A stretch of DNA of 5,366 nucleotides from Caulobacteraceae bacterium (GCA_028291305.1 JAQGII010000461.1:1-5366); one strand, 5' to 3'. Shown: positions 1-5,260, numbered from the stretch's first letter. Made by a program: numbers and translations. The notes: generated by a model from the sequence alone, not told the origin.

Positions 1-17
1 TCAAAAAGCGCTACGGC

Positions 18-42
18 CTCATAGCGGCAAAGCCGATGTCAA
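18..42 (-). promoter_or_regulatory. Putative housekeeping promoter firing off the left edge
   Basis: On the minus strand, TTGACA (42 to 37) is followed 11 bases later by GCTATGAG (25 to 18). This fits the Caulobacter-type pattern of TTGAC, a gap of 10-14 nt and GCTAnAwC, with mismatches only at the last -10 positions. Transcription would start near position 10 and run leftwards into a gene outside the window. In related genomes, LPS-transport genes such as lptC often follow the isomerase gene, but no such gene can be seen here. Motif match only; no start site is known. Confidence 0.4.
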
Positions 43-72
43 GACCAGCCGAATAGCTATGCCAGCGGATCG

Positions 73-133
73 TTCCGCTTCCATGACGGGGGCCGGACGA
101 TTTTGCGCGCCCTTTGCCGAGGAGGAAGCGGAA
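73..133. repeat. 10-bp perfect inverted repeat after the isomerase gene
   Basis: TTCCGCTTCC at 73-82 is the exact reverse complement of GGAAGCGGAA at 124-133, with 41 nt between the arms. It begins 10 bases beyond the stop codon of the isomerase gene. No T-tract follows either arm, so it is not a typical intrinsic terminator. It could form a long-loop RNA stem at the mRNA 3' end or be a chance repeat. A smaller dyad (GCGGA-TCGT-TCCGC, 65-78) overlaps the left arm. Confidence 0.35.
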
Positions 134-142
134 TCGTTCGGT

Positions 143-1105
143 CTAGATAACCCCCGCCCGCACCAGGTCGTGGATGTGGAGGATGCCAACGGGCTTGCCG
201 TCCTCCACCACGAACAGCACCGTGGAGGCCGGGGCCGTCTCGGTCATCCGCTTGAGCGCCTCGGCGGCCAGGATGGTCGGCGCCGCCGTCTTGGGCGCGG
301 CGGTCATGACTTCGCCGGCGGTGTGGTCGAACAGGCCGTCGATATGGCGGCGCAGGTCGCCGTCGGTGATGATCCCGGCCAGCCCCCCGCCTTCGCCCAG
401 CACGCCGACGCAGCCGAACCGCTTTTCGGTCATCACCAGCAGGGCCTCGCGCATGGAGGCGGCGGGCCCGACCAGCGGGACCTCGGTCGCGCCGTGCATC
501 AGGTCGCCCACCGTGCGCAGCATGGCGCCCAGCTTGCCGCCGGGATGGAAGACGCGGAAATCGCCGGCGGTGAAGCCGCGCCGCTCCAGCAGGGCCACGG
601 CCAAGGCGTCGCCCAGGGCCATCTGCAGGGTGGTCGAGGTGGTGGGGGCGTTGACCTCGGGCGTGGCCTCGGCGGCGTCGGGGATCAGCAGCAGGATGTC
701 CGCCGCACGGCCGAGCGCGCTGTCGGCAACGGTGGTCATGGCCAGCAGGGGCATGTCGAACCGCTTGGCGTAGGCGACGATATCGGCCAATTCGCGGGCC
801 TCGCCGGACTTGGAAAGGGCCAGCACCACGTCGCCCGGCCCGACCATGCCCAGGTCGCCGTGGCTGGCTTCGGCCGGATGCACGAAAGCGGCGGGCGAGC
901 CGGTGGAGGCGAGGGTGGCGGCGATCTTGCGGGCCACGTGGCCGGACTTGCCCATGCCGGTGCAGACGATCTTGCCCTTGGCCTTGAACAGGGTCTCGAC
1001 CGCGATGTTGAAGCTGGCGTCGAGCGCACCGGCCAGGCCGGACAGGGCCTCGGCCTCCACGGTCAGGACGCGCCGGCCGACCTCGGTGGCGTCGAAGCCG
1101 CTCAT
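143..1105 (-). CDS. kdsD: Arabinose-5-phosphate isomerase (KdsD/KpsF family)
   Basis: This 320-residue enzyme should interconvert ribulose 5-phosphate and arabinose 5-phosphate in the cytoplasm, the first step towards Kdo for the lipopolysaccharide inner core. An N-terminal SIS sugar-isomerase domain (about 35-175) carries TGMGKSGH (49-56), ASHGDLGM (80-87) and SKSGEARE (98-105). Two CBS domains follow (about 203-258 and 265-320), with ITDGDLRRH and the final HIHDLVRAG as typical segments. Lys53, His82, Glu105, Glu146 and His187 match the catalytic set of E. coli KdsD (Lys59, His88, Glu111, Glu152, His193) at a constant offset of six, so activity is likely. The ATG overlaps the upstream gene's TGA (ATGA) and lacks a clear Shine-Dalgarno sequence, which points to translational coupling. 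The family is also called KpsF or GutQ, and the sequence alone does not separate Kdo supply from capsule or sugar-alcohol roles. The essentially complete LPS-type architecture favours KdsD. Confidence 0.93.
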   Translation of the reverse strand: MSGFDATEVGRRVLTVEAEALSGLAGALDASFNIAVETLFKAKGKIVCTGMGKSGHVARKIAATLASTGSPAAFVHPAEASHGDLGMVGPGDVVLALSKSGEARELADIVAYAKRFDMPLLAMTTVADSALGRAADILLLIPDAAEATPEVNAPTTSTTLQMALGDALAVALLERRGFTAGDFRVFHPGGKLGAMLRTVGDLMHGATEVPLVGPAASMREALLVMTEKRFGCVGVLGEGGGLAGIITDGDLRRHIDGLFDHTAGEVMTAAPKTAAPTILAAEALKRMTETAPASTVLFVVEDGKPVGILHIHDLVRAGVI

Positions 1106-1365
1106 CTGGGCGCAGCCGCGGGCGCGCGGGCGCCGTCCGCGCCGGGCTCGTGCGACTTGATCCCTTCGGCCGCCTTCTTGGCGTCCGCCTCGAGCTGGGC
1201 GTTGTGGCGCAGCATGGCGATCGCCGCCTGGGTCTGCAGTTCGGGCGGATGGCCGAAGGCCCCGGGCGAACGGTCGCCCTGGCCCTGCGGATACACGATG
1301 GCCAGTGCAATCAGTCCCGCGGCGACAAGGGCGGCCAGCGGATAGAAGAGGCGATCCGGAGTCAT
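1102..1365 (-). CDS. Small membrane-anchored protein of unknown function
   Basis: An 87-residue protein that I do not recognise as a named family. Residues 6-25 form one hydrophobic segment with an Arg at position 5, as expected of an uncleaved N-terminal anchor or a signal-anchor. A Gly/Pro/Gln-rich stretch follows (26-41), then a probable helix (42-70, with regularly placed Leu/Ile and charged residues) and an Ala/Pro-rich tail. The bulk would lie in the periplasm if the N-terminus is cytoplasmic; this topology is inferred. AGGA lies about six bases upstream of the ATG and supports the start. Its TGA overlaps the isomerase ATG by 4 bases, so the two genes are almost certainly co-transcribed and coupled. 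That placement suggests an envelope-related role but does not prove it. GC-rich codon use resembles its neighbours. Confidence 0.72.
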   Translation of the reverse strand: MTPDRLFYPLAALVAAGLIALAIVYPQGQGDRSPGAFGHPPELQTQAAIAMLRHNAQLEADAKKAAEGIKSHEPGADGARAPAAAPR

Positions 1366-1397
1366 CGGTCCTGGGGGGCAAGCGAACGGTTGGCGGG

Positions 1398-1427
1398 TCT
1401 ATATCAGCGGTCGGGCCCTGGGGCCAA
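1398..1427 (-). promoter_or_regulatory. Putative promoter of the small membrane protein-kdsD unit
   Basis: On the minus strand, TTGGCC (1427 to 1422) and TATAGA (1403 to 1398) are separated by 18 bases. Transcription would begin near 1391, about 26 nt before the ATG at 1365. TATAGA is one of the few AT-rich hexamers in this GC-rich gap. The -35 match is only moderate. The -35 box lies inside an inverted repeat (1418-1440). Confidence 0.35.
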
Positions 1428-1440
1428 TGTCCCGCCCCAG
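1418..1440. repeat. 7-bp inverted repeat, possible operator
   Basis: CTGGGGC (1418-1424) and GCCCCAG (1434-1440) are perfect inverted arms with a 9-bp spacer. The centre-to-centre distance of 16 bp would put both arms on roughly one helix face with slight rotation. The left arm overlaps the putative -35 box of the minus-strand promoter. GC-rich palindromes arise by chance in such DNA, so a regulatory role is only a suggestion. Confidence 0.3.
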
Positions 1441-1496
1441 GTTTGCGGGCGGGGTGGACGGGTTCCGATCCGGCTGGCCGCCCCAACGCCTTCAAC

Positions 1497-1524
1497 TTGA
1501 CGCCTTGGCCGGGAGGGCTTAGCC
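1497..1524 (+). promoter_or_regulatory. Putative gpmA promoter
   Basis: TTGACG (1497-1502) matches the Caulobacter-type -35 exactly. GCTTAGCC (1517-1524) follows after 14 bases as an imperfect -10 (consensus GCTAnAwC). The start would lie near 1530, giving a leader of about 25 nt before the gpmA ATG at 1555. It is back to back with the minus-strand promoter at 1398-1427. Confidence 0.45.
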
Positions 1525-1554
1525 CGCCTCCTATCCATTTGCGAAGATGTCCCC

Positions 1555-2286
1555 ATGCCCACCCTCGTCCTCCTGCGTCACGGCCAGAGCCAGTGGAATC
1601 TGGAAAACCGCTTCACCGGCTGGGTCGACGTCGATCTGACCGCCGAGGGCGAGGCTCAGGCGAAGAAGGGCGGCGAGCTGATCAAGGCCGCGGGTATCGT
1701 GTTCGACCACGCCTTCACCTCGGTGCTGACCCGCGCGATCCGCACCTGCTGCCTGGCCCTGACCGCCGCCGGCCAGGCCTGGGTCCCCGTCACCAAGGAC
1801 TGGCGCCTGAACGAGCGCCACTACGGCGGGCTGACCGGGCTGGACAAGGCCGAGACGGCCGCGCGTCACGGCGACGCGCAAGTCAAGGTATGGCGCCGCT
1901 CCTACGACACGCCGCCGCCGCCGCTGGCGGAGGGCGGCGAATACGATTTCGCCGCCGACCCGCGCTACAAGGGCGTCCAGCCCCCCGCCACCGAAAGCCT
2001 GAAGACCACGCTGGACCGGGTGGAGCCCTATTGGGACGAGGAGATCGCGCCCGAGTTGCAGGTCGGCGAGACGTTGCTGATCGCCGCCCATGGCAACTCC
2101 CTGCGGGCGATCGTCAAGCTGCTGTTCGCGGTGCCCGACGACGCCATCGTCGACGTGGAGATCCCTACCGGCAATCCGCTCCTGATCGAGCTGGACAAGG
2201 CCCTGCGGCCGGTCTCGGCCCGCTACCTCGACCCCGCCCGCGCGACGCCGCTTCCGGCCCTGCCGGTCCACGCCGGGGCGGCGTGA
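1555..2286 (+). CDS. gpmA: 2,3-bisphosphoglycerate-dependent phosphoglycerate mutase
   Basis: This 243-residue cytoplasmic enzyme interconverts 3- and 2-phosphoglycerate in glycolysis and gluconeogenesis through a phosphohistidine intermediate. The family signature is at the N-terminus: [10 protein letters not shown] (6-15), then FTGWVDVDL (20-28). His9 is the expected phospho-acceptor, with Arg60, Glu87 (in [11 protein letters not shown], 85-95) and His179 (in AAHGNSLRA, 177-185) completing the catalytic pocket. [11 protein letters not shown] (114-124), [14 protein letters not shown] (147-160) and the C-terminal IPTGNPL region are also typical of dPGM. Length is normal for the family, with a slightly extended Pro/Ala-rich tail. 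The ATG at 1555 begins the conserved [10 protein letters not shown] start. The ATG at 1547 is in another frame. Only a weak GAAG serves as ribosome-binding site. The stop overlaps the next gene's GTG by 4 bases, which suggests coupled translation with the RibD-like gene. Confidence 0.96.
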   Translation: MPTLVLLRHGQSQWNLENRFTGWVDVDLTAEGEAQAKKGGELIKAAGIVFDHAFTSVLTRAIRTCCLALTAAGQAWVPVTKDWRLNERHYGGLTGLDKAETAARHGDAQVKVWRRSYDTPPPPLAEGGEYDFAADPRYKGVQPPATESLKTTLDRVEPYWDEEIAPELQVGETLLIAAHGNSLRAIVKLLFAVPDDAIVDVEIPTGNPLLIELDKALRPVSARYLDPARATPLPALPVHAGAA

Positions 2287-2909
2287 GCCGCGCGCTCGAC
2301 GAAACGCTCATGCGCCGCGCCATCGCCGCGGCCCAAGTCCGGCTGGGCAGGACCTGGCCCAACCCGGTGGTCGGCTGCGTCATCGCCAGGGGCGAGACAG
2401 TGCTGGCGCAGACCGCGACCGCCGACGGCGGCCGCCCCCACGCCGAAGAACAGGCTCTGGCCCAGCTTGGGGAGGCGGCGCACGGCGCCACCGTCTACAT
2501 CACGCTGGAGCCCTGCGGGCAACGCTCCAGCGGCGCCCCCTCCTGTTCCGAACGGCTGGCCGAGGTCGGCGTCGGCCGGGTGGTGATCGCCGCCGACAAC
2601 CCCGAGCCCCTGTCGGCGGGGCGGGGGCTGAGCCGGTTGCGGACGGCGGGCGTGCCGGTCGAGCTCGGCTTCCTGGCCCAGGAGGCCGAGCCGCTGTACC
2701 GCGCCTTCCGCCACAAGCTGCGCACCGGCCTGCCGCTGCTGGAGGCCGCCGCGACGGGCGAAGGTTTCGATACGCGCTTCCAGCTCGAGGACGGCGAGGC
2801 GCCCGTCGACGCCCTGCGCCGCTACGCCCGGTCGGGCTACACTCACCTGTGGGTTGAAAATTCGGGTGGCCTGGCTAATCGGCTGAAAAATTTAGGTCTT
2901 CTGGCCTAG
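2283..2909 (+). CDS. RibD-like deaminase with a shrunken reductase domain
   Basis: A 208-residue protein starting with GTG inside the gpmA stop (GTGA overlap). ATG at 2310 is an alternative start. Residues 8-130 are a RibD/cytidine-deaminase-type domain: [10 protein letters not shown] (25-34), the zinc and proton-shuttle motif HAE (53-55), TLEPC (74-78) and Cys88, then [11 protein letters not shown] (99-109) and [12 protein letters not shown] (112-123). Canonical RibD has eight residues between the two zinc cysteines; here there are nine, in a Gln-Arg-Ser-Ser-Gly-rich loop, so the substrate may differ. After the deaminase comes [17 protein letters not shown] (146-162), which resembles the start of the RibD reductase. 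Then residues 176-207 ([17 protein letters not shown], then GGLANRL and LGL) resemble its last helix-strand segment. Roughly 150 residues between these parts are missing, including the NADPH-binding core, so reductase activity is not expected. It is probably a paralogue of a full RibD elsewhere. The true substrate (riboflavin intermediate, damaged nucleotide or other) is unknown. Confidence 0.82.
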   Translation: MSRALDETLMRRAIAAAQVRLGRTWPNPVVGCVIARGETVLAQTATADGGRPHAEEQALAQLGEAAHGATVYITLEPCGQRSSGAPSCSERLAEVGVGRVVIAADNPEPLSAGRGLSRLRTAGVPVELGFLAQEAEPLYRAFRHKLRTGLPLLEAAATGEGFDTRFQLEDGEAPVDALRRYARSGYTHLWVENSGGLANRLKNLGLLA

Positions 2910-2914
2910 TTTTT
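2886..2914 (+). terminator. Intrinsic terminator overlapping the deaminase 3' end
   Basis: AAAAATTT precedes the stem AGGTC (2894-2898), loop TTCT, and GGCCT (2903-2907, one G-U pair). TTTTT (2910-2914) follows. T2893-A2908 and a G-U pair lengthen the stem, and the A- and T-tracts can pair further. The stop codon TAG (2907-2909) lies in and just after the 3' arm, so the hairpin is partly coding. It should end gpmA-operon transcription before the pentapeptide gene. The symmetric A/T tracts could also work in the minus direction. Confidence 0.6.
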
Positions 2915-3002
2915 CTTGCCGCACCGGCGGCCGATCGCAGGACTGCCTTAACGATCCCGACGCATCATCGCGCCTCACGCACTCCATCCCTGGGAGATCG
3001 AG

Positions 3003-4259
3003 ATGTCAGGGCAATCGGCGCGGGCAAGACCCCTGCGCCTGACCCAGAAGGATGTGGACGCGATCTGCGCCCGCCACGACCGTCTGTGGGCCGCCAGGCC
3101 CGGCGGCGCGCGGGCGGTGTTTGCCTGGAGCGACCTGTCGGGCCTGGACCTCTCGGGGCGCAACCTGTCCGACGCCGACTTCACCGGCGCCGTCCTCAGC
3201 GACTGCCGCATGGTCGGCACCCGGCTGGATCACGCCACCCTGTTCTGCGCCGAGCTGCAGCACGTCGACCTGTCGGAGGCCAGCCTCAAGCGCGCCGACC
3301 TGCGCGGGGCCTGCCTGCGCGGCGCGGACCTGACCGGCGCCGACCTGTTCGAGGCGGACCTGCGCGAAGGCTCCATCGCCGCCGCCGATGCGCAAATGGG
3401 GTATGTGATGATGGAGCATGGCCGCCGGGTCAGCGAGGCCCAGGGGACGATCCTGGCCGGCGCCAACCTCGAGCGCTCGCGCATGTCCGGCGTGGTGGCG
3501 GTGCGGGCCGACTTCACCGACGCGGTGCTCAAGGACGCCAAGCTGGTGCGGGCCAACCTCAAGCAATGCTCGATGGTCGGGGCCAACCTGGAGGGCGCCG
3601 ACCTGTCCGGCGCCGACCTTGCCGGGGCCGACCTGCGCGACGCGGTGCTGGTGGGCGCCAACGTCAATTCGTGCAGCTTCGACGGCGCCCGGATGGACGG
3701 CGCGCTGACCGACCGGCGGCACGGCAAGGACGTGGGGGCGATGCCCTACGCCGAAATGCTGCGCGCCCATGCCCAGTGGTGCGAAACCCAGGGCACCCAG
3801 GGCTCGCCCTCGGTGTTCGACAGCGCCGACCTGCGGGCGCTGGCCTCGATCAAGGGCTACAACCTGACGGCGCTGTCGGCCAAGGGCGCGGTGTTCTACG
3901 GATTGGACATGGAAGGCGTGCAGCTGCAGGGCGCCCAGCTCCAGGGCGCGGACCTGCGCGGCTGCAACCTGAGGCGGGCCGACCTGCGCGGCGCGCGCCT
4001 GGGGCGGGCCAAGCTCAGCGGCGCGGACCTGCGGGAGGCCCAGATGGGCCCCCTGCTGATCGGCAACGACCGGCTCCTGCCCTGCGACCTCGCCCGCGCC
4101 TCGATCAAGAACGCGGACGCGCGCGGCGCGGACCTGCGCCACGCGGTGCTGACCGGGGCGGACCTGTCGCGCACGGACTTCACCGGGGCGCACACCCGCG
4201 ACGCCGATTTCCAGGACGCGCTGGTCCGCGGCGCCAAGGGCCTGCAGTCCAAGAGCTGA
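3003..4259 (+). CDS. Two-module pentapeptide-repeat protein
   Basis: A 418-residue soluble protein with no signal peptide or membrane segment. It is dominated by A(D/N)Lxx pentapeptide repeats, which fold as a right-handed quadrilateral beta-helix. Repeats fill about 43-127, 149-233 and 273-408, with examples such as LTGADLFEADL (110-120) and EGADLSGADLAGADLRDA (197-214). Non-repeat breaks occur at about 128-148 and 346-362. Before the first repeat block is a short helical lead with HDRLW (25-29), then AVFAWSDL (38-45). A similar lead recurs before the last block: HAQW (256-259), then SVFDSADL (270-277). This suggests an internal module duplication. GGGAG at 2992-2996, six bases before the ATG, supports the start. 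Some family members (Qnr, MfpA) mimic DNA and bind gyrase, but this protein is longer and has interrupted solenoids, so function cannot be assigned. Other members are scaffolds of unknown role. It lies 8 bases upstream of a YjbR-family gene, probably in one operon. I see no clear promoter in 2915-3002. Confidence 0.9.
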   Translation: MSGQSARARPLRLTQKDVDAICARHDRLWAARPGGARAVFAWSDLSGLDLSGRNLSDADFTGAVLSDCRMVGTRLDHATLFCAELQHVDLSEASLKRADLRGACLRGADLTGADLFEADLREGSIAAADAQMGYVMMEHGRRVSEAQGTILAGANLERSRMSGVVAVRADFTDAVLKDAKLVRANLKQCSMVGANLEGADLSGADLAGADLRDAVLVGANVNSCSFDGARMDGALTDRRHGKDVGAMPYAEMLRAHAQWCETQGTQGSPSVFDSADLRALASIKGYNLTALSAKGAVFYGLDMEGVQLQGAQLQGADLRGCNLRRADLRGARLGRAKLSGADLREAQMGPLLIGNDRLLPCDLARASIKNADARGADLRHAVLTGADLSRTDFTGAHTRDADFQDALVRGAKGLQSKS

Positions 4260-4267
4260 GGCGAGCC

Positions 4268-4582
4268 ATGACGCCGGCCGATTTCCGCAGACTGGCGCTG
4301 ACGATGCCGGGAGCGGTCGAGTCCAGCCACATGGGCAAGCCGGATTTCCGGGTGCACAACCACATCTTCGCCACCCTCGGCTATCCAGACACGGGCTTCG
4401 GCATGGTCAAGCTGAAGCCTGAACAGCAGGAGATGCTGATGGCGGCCGAGCCGGGCGTGTTCAGCCCCGCCAAGGGCGCCTGGGGCCTACAGGGCTCGAC
4501 GCTGATGCGGCTGGAGGAGGCCGACGAGGCGACGCTGCATAGCGCCCTGGGCATGGCCTGGGCCAACCTGACGGCCAGATAA
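4268..4582 (+). CDS. MmcQ/YjbR family protein
   Basis: A 104-residue cytoplasmic protein of the MmcQ/YjbR (DUF419) family. Structures of this family show a double-wing, DNA-binding-like fold, but its biochemical role is not established. The family blocks appear in order: LTMPGAVESSHMGKPDFRV (11-29), IFATL (33-37), GMVKLKPEQQ (45-54), FSPAKGAWGLQGSTLMRL (65-82) and a final helix with AMAWAN-like sequence (LGMAWANL, 94-101). Length is close to the usual size, so it looks complete. The ATG lies 8 bases after the pentapeptide gene's stop. GAGG (4258-4261), which overlaps that stop, is a good ribosome-binding site six bases upstream. The two genes are therefore probably co-translated from one mRNA. 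The TAA stop merges with the A-tract of the convergent terminator. Confidence 0.9.
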   Translation: MTPADFRRLALTMPGAVESSHMGKPDFRVHNHIFATLGYPDTGFGMVKLKPEQQEMLMAAEPGVFSPAKGAWGLQGSTLMRLEEADEATLHSALGMAWANLTAR

Positions 4583-4611
4583 AAAGCCCTCCCCCATGAC
4601 GGGGGAGGGCT
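4581..4611 (-). terminator. Strong intrinsic terminator of the hsp20 gene
   Basis: AGCCCTCCCCC (4585-4595) and GGGGGAGGGCT (4601-4611) form a perfect 11-bp stem with a 5-nt loop. On the minus strand a T-tract follows directly (4585-4581 read as TTTTT), so it is a textbook terminator for the heat-shock gene ending at 4647. On the plus strand the same stem follows the YjbR stop at once but lacks a T-tract. It may end that mRNA less efficiently or protect its 3' end. Confidence 0.88.
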
Positions 4612-4646
4612 CCGCTGCTCGCTTTACTGTACGCGCGGCAGAGGTC

Positions 4647-5102
4647 TTAGGCGGCCTGCGTCGATCCTTCGATCTGCGGGCCGGGGACGGCGATCTCGAT
4701 GCGGCGGGCCTTGAGCTGCTCGGGGAGCTGGCGCTCGAGCGAGATCGAGAGCAGGCCGTCGGCCAGGGCTGCGCCGGTCACCACCACATAGTCGGCCAAC
4801 TGGAAGCGGCGCTCGAAATTGCGCTCGGCCAGGCCGCGATGCAGGTAGCGCCGGGCCTCGTCGTTGGCGGCCTTGCGCCCTTGCACCGTCAGCACGTTCT
4901 CGCGCGCCTCGATGTTGAGCTCTTCGGGCTTGAAGCCGGCCACCGCGATCTCGATCCGGTAGGCATTCTCGCCCACGGTCTCGATGTTGTACGGCGGATA
5001 GCCGGTCGGCCCTTCGCTGTGGGCGGCGGACTCGAGCAGGGCGGCCAGACGGTCGAAGCCGACGGCGGAACGGTACAGGGGGGAAAAATCGATGGTGCGC
5101 AT
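4647..5102 (-). CDS. Small heat-shock protein, Hsp20/IbpA type
   Basis: A 151-residue ATP-independent holdase chaperone that should bind unfolding proteins in the cytoplasm and pass them to DnaK/ClpB. The start MRTIDFSPLYRSAVGFDRL closely follows the IbpA-type N-terminus. The alpha-crystallin domain spans about 36-125, with YPPYNIE (35-41), RIEIAVAGFKPEEL (49-62), HRGLAERNFERRFQL (88-102) and DGLLSISLE (115-123). The C-terminal IxI anchor appears as IEI (135-137). The chosen ATG at 5102 lies eight bases from AAGGA, a suitable spacing. The in-frame ATG at 5111 overlaps that Shine-Dalgarno site and would add MLS, so it is unlikely to be used. Regulation appears twofold: a predicted RpoH promoter (5209-5236) and a leader hairpin that hides the ribosome-binding site. 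It ends in a strong terminator and converges on the YjbR gene. The family call is firm. The specific symbol (ibpA versus hspD or hsp20 paralogues) is left open. Confidence 0.95.
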   Translation of the reverse strand: MRTIDFSPLYRSAVGFDRLAALLESAAHSEGPTGYPPYNIETVGENAYRIEIAVAGFKPEELNIEARENVLTVQGRKAANDEARRYLHRGLAERNFERRFQLADYVVVTGAALADGLLSISLERQLPEQLKARRIEIAVPGPQIEGSTQAA

Positions 5103-5111
5103 AGAGAGCAT

Positions 5112-5187
5112 CCTTCTGCTTCAGCAAGGTTGCGGTTCAAGACGCGGGCGGGGCGACCCGGATGGCGTCACCGGCCCGGAAGGCCCG
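5112..5187 (-). ncRNA. Structured hsp20 leader, possible ROSE-like RNA thermometer
   Basis: Read on the minus strand, the leader holds three possible hairpins. GGCC (5185-5182) pairs with GGCC (5176-5173). GGUGAC (5172-5167) pairs with GUCGCC (5157-5152), including one G-U pair. Nearest the gene, CCUUGC (5129-5124) pairs with GC (5119-5118) and AAGG (5115-5112), with a UGAA loop and a two-base bulge. The last hairpin covers the Shine-Dalgarno AAGG. It contains UUGCU, which resembles the U(U/C)GCU anti-Shine-Dalgarno signature of ROSE elements, a heat-sensing leader class common in alphaproteobacterial small heat-shock genes. The weak, bulged stem would melt easily. The fold was drawn by eye, not computed. 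Confidence 0.5.
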
Positions 5188-5208
5188 AGTTCGGCGCCTT
5201 CGAAGCTC

Positions 5209-5236
5209 ATTTGGGATTGTATTTTTCCCGCACAAG
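5209..5236 (-). promoter_or_regulatory. Predicted RpoH (sigma-32) heat-shock promoter for hsp20
   Basis: On the minus strand, CTTG (5236 to 5233) is followed after 17 bases by CCCAAAT (5215 to 5209). This resembles the sigma-32 pattern CTTG, a gap of about 16-18, then CCCCATnT or CyTATnT. Transcription would start near 5200, leaving a leader of about 98 nt. Its position upstream of a small heat-shock gene strengthens the call. The -35 lacks the usual AAA extension. Confidence 0.55.
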
Positions 5237-5246
5237 GCCGCAGCGA

Positions 5247-5260
5247 TGGCCGTCCGGCCA
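5247..5260. promoter_or_regulatory. Perfect dyad between divergent promoters
   Basis: TGGCCG (5247-5252) and CGGCCA (5255-5260) are perfect 6-bp inverted arms around a 2-bp centre. The dyad lies between the -35 boxes of the predicted hsp20 promoter (ending at 5236) and the plus-strand promoter (starting at 5264), a natural place for a shared regulator. It is only GC-rich symmetry, so chance is not excluded. Confidence 0.3.

Noticed and set aside
19..84. 21-codon minus-strand frame at the left edge, as a possible lptC start or leader peptide
   Set aside because: It ends after 21 codons, has no convincing ribosome-binding site and runs through the predicted promoter.
59..1345. Long plus-strand open frame of 428 codons across the isomerase region
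   Set aside because: It lies opposite the clear KdsD gene. Its composition (Gly/Ala/His/Arg-rich, no family motif) is typical of an antisense frame in GC-rich DNA.
1305..2282. Long upstream extension of the deaminase frame through gpmA
   Set aside because: The stretch is Arg/Pro/Gly-rich and overlaps the well-supported gpmA in another frame. Deaminase homology begins only after 2283.
3006..4193. Minus-strand open frame of 395 codons with repetitive sequence
   Set aside because: It is the antisense image of the pentapeptide repeats, which carry their periodicity into every frame. It has no independent signal.
3003..4259. DNA-level tandem repeats resembling a CRISPR or satellite array
   Set aside because: The recurring GGCGCGGACCTG-like units are in frame and encode A(D/N)Lxx pentapeptides. 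They reflect protein repeats, not an array with spacers.
3086..4267. In-frame N-terminal extension of the YjbR gene through the pentapeptide gene
   Set aside because: The YjbR family begins at the ATG at 4268, which has its own ribosome-binding site. The upstream part is Arg/Gly-rich shadow sequence.
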